Below are positions 1-11,800 of a stretch of 64,000 nt of DNA, piece by piece (the first letter of the stretch is position 1; each line of letters begins with the position of its first letter). The translations under genes and the position numbers were made by a program. The notes beneath the pieces are model-generated. The model was not told the origin of the DNA. It worked only from the letters and a program-made list of their open reading frames with translations, and made no database searches. Location of the stretch: NCBI RefSeq assembly GCF_036417845.1, contig NC_089981.1, forward strand, positions 40,306,668-40,370,667, in the 5' to 3' direction. This stretch comes from Apteryx mantelli (Eukaryota > Chordata > Aves > Apterygiformes > Apterygidae).

Positions 1-3000
1 GCCACTGAGTGAATGGAAAGGCTATCATTTAGTTCAGTGGCCTTCAGAGCAGGCCCATAAGGATCCTGATCATCAGCTGATGTAAATTTGCCTGAAGTGA
101 ATGGCTGCATCAATACAGCATTGAACAAGAAGCCCCCGGCGCGTCCAAGAGCCGGGGTTGCTTCCTCTCCTGCCTGTTTCTGCCCACTTGCCTCTGGGCC
201 TGCCTGGGCCAGCCAGGTCCTCCCAATGCTGGAGATGGTGCTCCAGGGGCATCTGTGGCCAGGTCTGGAAGGTCCCCCTGTGGCAGATCAGCAATTCATG
301 TCCTGGGACAGTTGTGGAGCTGCCCTTTGCCAGCAATATAGGCAAGTTAATACGAGTGCACCGCTTTTTAAATGACTTGATCATCTGGATCCAAGTGACT
401 ACACACAAAACTGTAAATTAAAGATAATACTTTCCCCTGTGCTGAATGTGCTAATGAAGAAGGATTTTCCCAACCACTAGCAAAACAGGCAGCCTATGTG
501 GACTGTGTATGTCGTAACGATCCAAAATTGGTTTTTATGTGCCTTCAGAAGCAGCCACTGTCAAAGACAGGAACACAGCTGCACACATCCGCTATTTGAT
601 TCTGAGGGAAATTAGTCTCTCACTGATGTCCTTGGTTGTGCTTTCCACAGATCTTTTCAAAATGTTTTGGTTTTGTTAAAGTATGTAAACTATGCATCTT
701 TCCTGAGTCCCCTAGAAAGCACTGTCTTTCAGACAATTAGCTTCTGACAGTAGTATCTCGATGCCCAAGCCAATATCAGCACCTTGAAATAGATAATTAG
801 TTTTCACTTACAGCTTGTATCTGTCTGCTCTAAACGCACGACTGGCAAGCACGTCATTATGAGTACGAGTTCTTATACACAAGCCTACGTACTTTAGCAA
901 CTCAACGGTTCACTTCACCACAATTGTTGCATAATGGTAGATGTGAGTGACTTAGTGAGTGACTAAGGTAGACAACAATCACTTTCCTTTTCATAAAACA
1001 TGGCATTTCTGCTCCTTCAACAGGAGCCAGTCAGTCAAAATCAGTTCTCCTGCCTCGTCTCCTATTCCTGATCTAAGTCTCAGTGACCAACACGTCTCAG
1101 TCCTGGCATGTAACATTTCATGCTCTTCCACTGGTCTTCCATTTCAGACACAAGGATGGCACTGTCTCACCAAATGTTAGGTGGTTGTATGTAGATACCT
1201 GAGTTAGTGCTTTCAATGCTCTCTATTATAAATGGAGAGAACTAAAAACTTCTCAGGCTGTGATTTACCCACCCCCTTTTAAAAGTCACCACTGGAATGA
1301 GCTGTCTGTTCTTCTCCATGCACTCTGATGGGATTTTAGATGACTGCCTCAAACATAAACACTGGCATTTGGGATGTCTGATGTTGGATAAGGCGAATCC
1401 CCACCAACCTGCTGAACTTGTGTGAGGACAGCATGCCATATCAAAAAGTAAAATGCAGTATTGGTTTGTTCTCCCACATTTGAATCCACATTTCATGGGA
1501 TAGGTAATTATCTGGCCTTCAGTGCCTGGGATTTGCCAGCCCTTCTCTGCCATTTAGCAGAGTAAAGCCAGAGTAAACACAGAGGCCGGCACAGATGAGC
1601 TATTTCAAATGCTTTATGATTCTCTCTGAACCGAAGTAAGCCACAAGGGCCACAGTGTAAACAAATAAATGGAAACAATAAAATGCAGACCACAGAGTTC
1701 TGCATATTCTTGGATATCTGGAGTGTATTTAGTGCTATATCATCCTGTTCCTTCAGCTAAGAGGAAACCAGTGCTTTCTTTTACAGCCTCTCCCTTTGAA
1801 GTATGACATATCACCTGCAGAAAAGGAAGAAAACATAAATTAGAACTCCTCAGTATATTGTACTCCAAAATAAGCTGGTGAAACATTTTTTTCCTCTGTT
1901 GAGGGGTACAGAGTAAACAGGTTAATCAGTTTAAGATTCTTTTATAAGGTCACAGTACTCAGTATGATTTACTGAAGATGAAATTTGGCAGGCAGTAAGT
2001 TCATATTATGATCTAATCATGTTTGGTAGTTTGGGGAGGGAAATAAAGAAATTGGCTGAGAGAGGTTTGCTTAAAACTTGGCAACCTTGCAAATACTGTA
2101 ACTTCTCTATGGAAATCTCATCAGAAAGACGAGCCAGCCAGCTTTTCAGAACCTGTCCAGAATTTTTCCTTTCAAAATATGTGCACATGAGTGATAATGG
2201 ATGACTTAAATTACTGGATAGCTCTTCCAGTGCACTTCAGGCTGACCTGAAGTATCCTCTGCTATTTCAGTACTGGACTCCAAACTGCTCTGCTGAAGAG
2301 CCTTTCTCCTCAATCCCTCTTTTTCTTTCAGGGTTCATAAATCTTTTGCAGTATCGTCACACAAACACAGTCAGGCCAGATGACATTGAGTATCTGCTTC
2401 AGGTAGTGTCCTGCCTCCAAAAATGATCAGGACCATATGTTTCATCGGATGTAAACAGTGAACTCATTTGGGATAACCTGCTGCAGCCCACAGTCCCATC
2501 CTGATCTCCACTAATAAAGACTGGCTCAAATCCTAAAGTGTTTATGGTTTAGCAGTTATATTCCTGGCCTCTTGCTATCTACAGCTATGTCTAATCCCCC
2601 TTTTAAACTCACTAAGATTTTGCTCCCAGAGATATGCCATGGGAAGGATCCATTATCTAGCTGCATGTTGCACCAAGAATCATTTCTCTAGTCAGTTTTG
2701 AACAGGCCACGTTTCATTTCATGGAATTACGCCTTGATTCATAAAATCCAAGGCAGACACTTAAACCATACCTCTCTAATGTTTTCATGATTCAGCAGAT
2801 TGCTGTTATTTTTTGATAAGACAGTCTTCAGTTTCTTGAATATCTACCAAGTGATCAATGTCACTCATTTACTCTGCCTTTCCCCCTTTCCTCTCTGCCC
2901 TCCAGTCCCCCAACATCCATTTGAAATGAGGTGATTTGGATGAGGTGAGCATCCCACAGGGGCCCATCCTGCTTCTCCAGATCCTTGCTTAGACTATGCG

Positions 3001-6000
3001 TGGAAGTTTCTCATGGTCCTTCCTTGGTCTTGACTGCTCAGATTAACTTTTTGCTGTCTGCAATGGTTGCTAGCTCTCAGCTCACCTCTCTTTGGTGTGA
3101 GCCATGTGTCATTGCCTAATTTTACATAGGACTCATGATTTCTTTTATCTCTTCATGCACATTTTTCCCCTATGCTCAGATACACAGGCACTAGATCCCA
3201 TGGCATGACCACTGTGAGGTGTCTGAAATTTTTGCACCAAAAAATTGCTCTTGTAACAAATGAGAAGTAGTAGCATCACTGTCACAAAACAGTGATTCAT
3301 CATTCTGTAAAGCTCTGGCAACATGACAAAGGGCAAATGTTCAGGAAAAGAGAATATTTTCCCAGTGTCAGTAAAATGTTCAAAAAAATAAATATGAATT
3401 CCCCAGAGATCACTGGCAATGGACATCTAATTTCAGCCTTCCCAGAAATGCATCATTGCTTCTGTTATTCCTTTATAGTTCCTCAGAATAAGGAATGTAT
3501 CTATGGAAGATTAATGCCTAGATAATGGATTTCCCATGAAAGGCATTTACCTTTTCTGTACTTCCCTTTTTAACTCTTCAGAAACTAATACATGGATGTC
3601 CTGAGTATTACTTGCTGGACAGGTGTTTGGTCCGGGGCTGCAGCCTTGGGTATCCGCTAATGGAGAGATGCTTTTAGCATTGCAAATCACCTTTGATTTA
3701 TTCACCTCACCTGCCATGAGACATGGTAAGAATAACTCTTAATTTGTAATAACACAACTAAATCAGTCCTGGGCCATGGTGACAGCAGGCTTTATAGCAG
3801 ACTCTGGAAGTACTTTTCCTAGAGGTGGAAACCCAGGTTCGGAGCAGTTGCCGCTGTCCCGGGCAGGAGCCCTGGTTTGCAGAACTGCTCTGCTACAGCA
3901 AGGGACTCTGCCGGGCCCTGCTGGCCTCTCGCCCAGTGCCTGCCAGGAAGGGATGGTGGTGGGGGTTAAACATCCCTGATAGCCTGCCTAAGGGAAGCAC
4001 TTCAGGAGGGTGAGCTGGCTTCAGGTCTTCATTAGGTCCTCCAGCTTCTCTGCCAGAAGAGAAAAAGGAGAAGTGGAAAGTGGAAGATGCCTAACATCAA
4101 AGCCAAAGGAGCAGATGTTGGTGATGGGCTATATAAAACTAAGGAATTCAAAGGGAAATCTTAGCAGATGAGAGGATCAAATAAACGTGTTTTCTGAGCA
4201 GAAGAACTTTTCTCAATGTGTGGGAATAGCCAACCTCGGGGGAAACTTTCTGTAGCAAGGAAGAAAGAGTGAGAGAGAAACACCACAACCAAAGACCAAA
4301 GTCATTTTCACTGGTTGTCTAAGTCAAAGAACTCTCAGGGAAAACTAAGACAGGCATTTGTACAGGCATGGCCACTGCTTTGTCCAGCTTTCCTGTACTT
4401 TTGCTTTTATTTAAATAAATCATTATATTCTACAAGGTTTTACATCCTGAGTGCTTATTTCCCTGCCATGGGAGTTAAAACATTGCCCCAAACACCCTGC
4501 GGGCTGAACTGCCAGGAAGCGATACGCTCATATTCCTGTAGCCTGTGGGACAGCAGCAGCGAGGACACCAGGGCGACACAGCCACAGAGGCGCTTTGGGC
4601 ACAGCAGCGGCTTGCTGAAGAGGGTGACCCAGCGTCTCAATGGATGGTGTTCCCCAAGACCCCCCAAAACAACCCAGTGACTGGCTGGTGCAGGATCTGC
4701 ACCAGGAACGGGCAGCCCATCGCAGGGTGAAGCACACACGGCCGGAGAAGCTCTCACATCAGTGCTCTTCTTCACAAGGATAATGTTTGCAGTCAAATGG
4801 GTCCTCAAATGCTTTCTTGAATGAAGATGGACTGAAACATGTGCACGAGTCAAACTGTTGCAGGTTCCTGGCGGAAGAAGTGCCATATCAAGATCACAAT
4901 CTGGTTTAAATTGGTCTATCAAATGTGAGGGTTACAAAGTTTTCAGATGTCTGTGTAAGTGTAATTGCCTTATATTTCTGGCATAAGGGAATAGCAGCTG
5001 TTTTTCCTTATCCTTTGTGGGGGGGGTTTTCTGTCCCAGCTAGCTCAGCCTCTTTAAACATTTTACCCTTATGTAATGTAGGGAAAAGGCATGATTAAAA
5101 TCACATGACTAATAATATGGCATAGTTTGCAGGAAGAGAAAAATTATTGATTAGACCAAGTGTTACAGCTGGAAAAAACAGACCAGCTTTCAAGCACACA
5201 AGTGTGAGTGAGCCCAGAAGCTTGTCAGTTTTTCCCAGCTCTATCATTTGGTATGATAAAAGCTATTTCCTCTCTCTGTGAACTGGCTTGTGTGGATTTA
5301 CAGGGGCACAGGCTGGAGGCTGCCCTGGGAGCAAGGCAACCTGTTGAAGTCCTGGACACCTGTCCCTGGTGTCCCCAGAAGTGTCCCCAGAAGCTCACTT
5401 TATAAATTGGCATATCCTTGGGTGAAGGATGCCTTGTTATTATGCAGTTAGCTTGAAATCACTTCTAATTCAAACCAAGATGAGATAAATTACATATAAC
5501 AGTATTTGTTTGCAAGATCCAAAAAAGACAGTACTGTCACAAAGTTTATAAAAGACGAAGGTAAAGAAATGGAAGGGAAAAACACCTGAGATGAAGTGGG
5601 AAAGGTCCCTCTTGTCCAGCCCCCCTCCCTTCTTCGCTGTTTCTCGCAGTGATTTGTAGCCGTCCCTCACACTTACCCGTCGGGGATCACATCCATCCAT
5701 GCACTGTGGCTGCGGCCTCGCCCCAGGGAGCGACCCCGTCTCGCTAGAGCACAGTGGCCTTTAAAACCAATCTGAAGCCTTCCAGGGGATCCAGACAGCT
5801 GTGTTCTTCCTCTCTTGGAAACCAGTTAATTTGTTTCTCATCCAGGCAGCAGTCTGACCATTCTTCTTCATTAAAATATGGGCTGTTCGATGTTCTCGGA
5901 GACACGAGTCCCCTTGTGATGGACCAGGTGTTACTGTGTGTTTTCATCCGAGCGCTCGCCCGTTCCTTAGCCACCCTTCCCCTTCCCCCTGCTGTGCCCA

Positions 6001-9000
6001 CGCAACTCGGGTTTGTGAGCCGGCGCCAAACCCCGCAGCTCACAGTGATCGGTACCTTAGCAAGGGCGCTTGGTGCAGTGGGATAGCTGTGTATAGCTCC
6101 TCTCTGGTGTTTGCCTGAGAGCAGGCACGAAGGTAATTAACCTCTTTATGGCAACAGTGGATTTAGGGTGTTTGACCGCTAACATCTTTCTTCTAAACAA
6201 ACTGGAGTAAGTAGCTTTGCCGCCCACCCGCCTGAGAAAGACAAATGAACGCTGGCTCACCGCTCTGGGCAAGCGGCAATGGCTTGGTCTCACTTGACAC
6301 TTGAGCTGAGACACAGCAAGATTATGCTCAGGAGTGCATTTGTTTTCATGGCCCCAAATGAAGTGCTTAGACTGCTTTTTAATTCTGTAGTTTCTTCTAA
6401 CACTATCAGAGCAGATCCCCTTGGCTTCTGTAACTGCTGTCAGTGCCCACCTTCCTACAGGTCAAATCTTGGGGTGGCAAGTGGGGACCCTAGATACGTC
6501 AAATGCCAAATAACTGAAAAACTCAGTTTAAGGAACCCAGAGGAGGCGCTGGGGTCCTCAGTGTCATGCTGTGACACAATTATGGACACAACCTGCAGTA
6601 TTCTGCTTCTTCGAGCAGGAGGCGTCCTTCCTTTTCTTGGATTCCCTTATTTAAGTCTCCACACCACTGCTAATTTCCACAAGATATGAAGCAGAGATCT
6701 GACTGCTTCCCACCTTAGATAAAACACCATAAAAAACTACACTAGCAAAAGATTTCACTTAATGTCATTTCATGCAAGAAATGCAAAGCAATTGGTGGAA
6801 ACAGTTGTTTTGATGATTTGCGTTTGTTCAGGATTGTCAGTGGTCCCCAAAAACTCCACTCTCTGATTAATTGCTCAGTTTGTTTTGTTTTTATTTTGCT
6901 ACTTTAAACATCCAAGGATGTTTCAAGCCCACGACGAGCTACAAAGCCTTTTTGACACCAAGAGGGAGACACTCGGCTGGGCCTTGGTGACCCCCCCAGC
7001 CAGAAACTGCCCTGCCCCAGTTGCAGCTGGTTCCTGAGCTGGAAGGAGAAGCAGAAAGGTGGAAGGGCAAAAGGAAGCACACAATGCACCTGTGCTCTCC
7101 TTGTTTCTTTTTGAGACAGGTAAAAAAGGCCTGATAAGTGGGACTTTTTCTGCCCCTGAAAATGGCTCCATTATCTCCTTGGCTTTTTAACCTTTGAAGT
7201 ATCAGAAAAGTCAAGACTCATCTTCCCTGTTTTTTTGTCTAAAACTGCACAGCTATCTCTGGTATCAGCTCTACAGAGCAGATTGAGCCGAATCTTTAGC
7301 AGACTGATGGGTTTTTTCCTCCAGCTGTCATTGGAGTTTTGCATTAAGAATAGGCTTTTTAAATAGCCTAGATAAAATACACTCCCTTTCTCAGCTGATC
7401 ATGGTATACCTTTATCACTGATATCATATTCCTATTGGTTCTCAAGCTGTCCATAGAGTCTACCAGGAAAAACAGTGGAGACAAGATCTGCTTTTTTCTT
7501 GTACAAAGCATCCAAAGAATTATCTCAAAATACTTATAAAACAAAAAAAACTCTTTCAGGCCTTCTCTATAGGTAGGAAAGGAAAGAAAAATGATGGACC
7601 CATTTATTCCCCTCTTGAGATTGTCTCAAGAAGCAGGTAGAAGAACTAATTTCAATTGGAATAAGCTCAGCTCAGCTCTTACCAGGATGCCATGGCCAAG
7701 GTTGGCCAGGGCGGCCGCAGGCACCAGCTTTCAGCCCTGACACCGATGCTAGCACACTCGTTGCAACGCAGGACTTTGCTGATTTCCTCTGCTGTGTGTC
7801 TGTGGACTGGTTTCCAGATACAAGAGGCACACAGCTGACACAGTGGAAAATAAAAGCCTTTCGATCTTCAAAGATGTTCATCTGGAGTATAAAGACTCTC
7901 ATCCCACCGACTATTATTGCAAAAATATTGTATTCTACCTCCATGCAAAATGTTGGTTTCGTTGTATCAGGATACAGTGTCACAGAGATTTTCATTCCAG
8001 CTAGAGCAGTGCTCTAACACTGTTTAATACAGGTGCTAATTCACGGTCAGACTGAGTGTATGGCATAGGTAGGAGAGCAGGGCTTACAGCACTGGCACCA
8101 CATTGTGCTTTAGGAGCTGGCATAGCAGACAAGAGCCCTGGTGCTGAACGGAGCTGTGTGACGTGTTCTCAGCTGAAACACAAAATTGCATGGAATGAAT
8201 GTTACGCACTGGAAACCAGGCAGTTTGGTCAGAAAGGATCCCTTCATCTGGAATGTACCTGGCTCCAGTTCTGAGGAAACTTGGATGAAATTGTGAAAAC
8301 CATAAACTACTTTTTTTTTTTTACTTGGAAATTGCTGAAACTCAAGGAACACAAATGCACTGAGACAGAAGCAAAAGAAAAAAGTTGTCATTTTTCTCAT
8401 TTAGCCTTGTACCCACTTCTTCATGAAGCCCTGCCAGGACACACATTGAGAAGTTTAACAAGTCCTCGAATGAAGGAACACAACTCTCTTTCTCTACAAT
8501 GAAAGTAGATATATTTCTGTGTGATACCAGACAGGGTTATTCAACAATGCTGTTCTTTGTAAAAATGAGAGATTTTGTGCAAGAGGAAGATGGCTCTGAT
8601 GCTGATAAAGCTAATAATCTGTAGCTTCTGTGTGATGTTTTCCCTCCTCGGATATCAAAGGACATCACAAAGGATGGTATTCTTATCCTGTCATTACAGG
8701 AAAGGGGAACAAATACCACAAGGAATAAAGAAACCAGCCCAAGATCAAATGGTAAATCAAGGGGAGAGAAAGAGCCACTGTCCTGCTCCTGGCCCCCACG
8801 ATTAGGCTGCCCTGCGACAGGCACTGAAGGCGAGAGCTGGTTCCTCAGCCTGGTCTTCAGAGGCAGGAATTCACACTGCCAAAATTTCCTTTTCTCCCTC
8901 CAGTGCTGCAGCTCCTCTTTATCACTTCTTGCCCACTTGGCATGTTTTCTCAGACCGTGAGCCACTGGGATGCAGAAGTGACATCCCCAAGAGAGAGGGC

Positions 9001-9685
9001 AGGTTAATGGTGACCTTTCTGGCTTCGCGGTGCGGTGGTCAGCACTCTGAGGAGCGTGCTATGTGTACGCTGAGCATCATGTACGTGTAGAGACAATTCA
9101 CGTCACGCACACTGAGACCCACAGCAGCCTCTGCCTATTGCAGGAGCCTCTCCTGCCCCCGGAGCAGCAGGCATTGGGGCCAGACGCCTCCTGCACGCTC
9201 TGCTCTGCAATTGCTCACAGCCAGGGGTGAGGGGTAAGGGCCAGGACACAGAGCAAAACTGTATCACCTTACAAGAGAAGAAAATTGGCCAGTCCAGGGA
9301 AGCAATACTCAGAGCAGCTGAATGAGAAAAGGAGATGGATTCACTTGCCTGAGATTCAGATGTCATTCCCACCGGATGCTGAGGAGCAGAAGTTTGTGAT
9401 GACATTTTGTTAAATTAAGAAAACAAGCATACAGTGGAGAATCGCTCCATTTTTTAGGAGGAATTATTTCTGTTTCACAAAGAGAGCTTACAATTTTTTG
9501 CACACAGGTCATTAGGAAATAGCAGTTCCAGGAGCCCAGAAATCCAGACGCTGAGCTTTGCGCTGCAACATGCTGCAAAGGAACAGCCTGTCAATAGATT
9601 GTCAATGTACATTTTTACCTGGTGGTTGCATGGAAGCAGCTTTGCCAGGTCTCAGCTTAGATTGAAGCCTCGTTATGGCAGATAC
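1..9685. other. Intergenic, no gene recognised
   Basis: I see no exon with convincing splice sites and no recognisable protein family on either strand. Open frames here are short (about 155 codons or fewer) and have low-complexity or random-looking composition. By vertebrate synteny the left-hand neighbour of FJX1 is PAMR1, but no PAMR1 signal-peptide, CUB, EGF or protease-like exon was recognised. The stretch is ordinary mixed-composition sequence of about 40-50% GC with scattered poly-T runs (for example near 8310). Confidence 0.6.
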
Positions 9686-9689
9686 TATA

Positions 9690-9870
9690 CATGCACATAA
9701 GAAAGATTCCTTGCCCAAACATGTTATGGCCTCTCTAACACAGACAAGGGCTCTTATGACCATTTTAGAGATTGAAGGCATAATGAAATGAGATGACGTG
9801 CCAAAGATCTCAAAAGCAGTTTGTGGCAGAAGTACAAACATTAAATTCAGACCTGCTTAGCAGTAGCCTG
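9690..9870 (+). repeat. MIR-like ancient SINE relic
   Basis: The segment beginning CATTTTAGAGATTGAAGG, followed by a GTGCCAAAGATC block and a GTGGCAGAAG block, follows the order of the MIR 3' half (CATTTTACAGATGAGGAAACTGAGG, then TTGCCCAAGGTCA, then GTGGCAGAGC). It is heavily diverged, as expected for an element that inserted in an early amniote. Identification is by eye only and edges are approximate. Confidence 0.4.
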
Positions 9871-11339
9871 TGTTCTGACTTCAATAGCCTCCGTCTTCAG
9901 CTGAGCACTTTCAGGCTACTACTCTTACCTGTCTCTCCTCTCCAGACAGTTGCCAGAAACTACTGTGCCATGATGGTTAGAAGTTCAGATGCAATAAGAA
10001 AATAAGAGAAACAAGAGAAAAGCCTCCTTTGGGCTACTCTGAGCAGGAGTCAGAGGTTTATGCAGGGAAATCATCTGCTTGCCAGGGGTTCTGGGGCTGA
10101 AAGGAGACCTGCAAAGTGTTGCAACTAGGGCCAGTATAAACCGGGGCAAATCCCAGCATATCCTGAACACTTGCATTATTTGCAACAGGGAGCTATCAAT
10201 TAGCCCGGAATCGATCGGATGTCACCGAGGGAAAATCTCCTGCTATTCAGGGAAAGGTGGGATGACTCAAGAGTGGGTGGTTTGGCAGCTGCGGCTCAGC
10301 CAGCTCCTATTGCTGGATTAACAAATTACACAGATATGCTCCCTACTTTGTATTTACAGCACATGACTGGAAAAAGGAAGGCACAGTCAAGAGGGATAAT
10401 GTGAGATGAGTTCAGTTTCCACATGTAATGTCAGGTTAGTGGCCAGGAGGGACTCTGATGAAAGCCAGCTTGCTGGAGCAGGATGCTGCCTGTCTGTCTG
10501 CCTTGAGCGCATACACCTCACTGTTTAAGGGCATATTACTCCAGCTCCTCATCCCAGATAAAACATAGCACTGAAAACTACTGACGTTTCCCTCTGCCTA
10601 ATTCCCAAAGCTTAAACTAAGGCTGAGCCTGTGTCTTTAAGCCTTGTTTGTTGTTCCCCTTGTTGCCATAGTATTTCATGTTTCCATGTTGGAGATTTCC
10701 TTTTTTTTTCCAGACATTACCCCATCAGCACAGCTCCAGACCTGGGATTCCAGCCACTTTTGGCTAAGAGGAAATACATTTTTGTTGCTATAAAAATACC
10801 ACGGCATATAAATGCCTGTGGCTCGGATCTAGGTCCCCGTGTCTAGGAATAGCAGCACAGCTGAGCACGCGCGAGAGCAGAGAGGAAGGAGCCCAGACTT
10901 TGGCGCATCTCCTCTCGTCCCTCTGAGACAACCTGTCCCGTCAAGGCCGGGAAGAGAAACCGGCGTTTTCAGTGCTCTGGCACAAGAGCAAACCCTACAG
11001 CTTTTTTTGGTGGGAAGGGTGCTCAGCTCCCAGTTCCTCTGCGAGGAGAGGGCCCCACTGCGAAGCGCCGACCCCGCATAAGGACCTGGCTGAAAGGACG
11101 TGCCGCTGCCTCGAGAACACGATGGCTTGAAGATGAAAGAAACCACTCAGCTGGGGCCTCCTCCAAAGTCCAAGGTGGTAGAAACTCGTCCAGCCCCCTC
11201 GCAGGTGCTGGTCAGCCCCAGGGTGTCCCCAAGGACTTCTGAAAACAGAAGTAATGAACGGATATTTAACCACCTTGGGAAAGTGTCTGCAGATACAAGG
11301 ATGGAAAACAAGCCAAGCACAAAGCACCCCGAACATTAA
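9871..11339. other. Intergenic, nothing recognised
   Basis: No exon, RNA gene or clear repeat was recognised. A moderately CpG-containing patch near 10860-11080 opens short frames on both strands, but none resembles a known protein. Confidence 0.5.
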
Positions 11340-11800
11340 GCTATTTCTTACAGCATTGTTAAAACTGCTGCCTGCAAATCGTTGCTATTGACTCACCCCG
11401 GCACTCAAATTATTTATGCTGTGCAAAGTGTCAATCTGTTACATTGCAGCACAGACTGAAAGAATAAGATAAAATGCTCTAGGGAATATGGCATGAAGTT
11501 TTAACTAGCTCTGAGTAGCAGCTACCGCTAATTATTAACATTATGCATTCTATTAAATTACGTTAAAATAATAAAGCATTTCAACTACTATAGTATGTCA
11601 TATTGTAATATATCTGAAGCATTAGTACATGCTATTAATGTATCAGCAAATTATGTAAAAAGATATGAATAATTTAAAAAGTGGGGAAACAAAAATAAAA
11701 CGAAGTAAAACTCTGATGGAGAAACACTTTCTACAGTGCTTTTTTATAATATCCTATTTCATGTGAAATTTTGAACACTTTTTTCATTCAAGCTCTTTTT
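11340..11800. promoter_or_regulatory. AT-rich candidate conserved non-coding element
   Basis: This block is sharply more AT-rich than its flanks and lacks any repeat signature. It is dense in TAAT/ATTA homeodomain-type cores (for example in the 11520-11660 stretch) and contains TGACTCA-like and TTATGC-like words. That texture is typical of developmental enhancers around genes such as FJX1. No alignment is available here, so conservation is a guess from composition alone. Confidence 0.3.
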
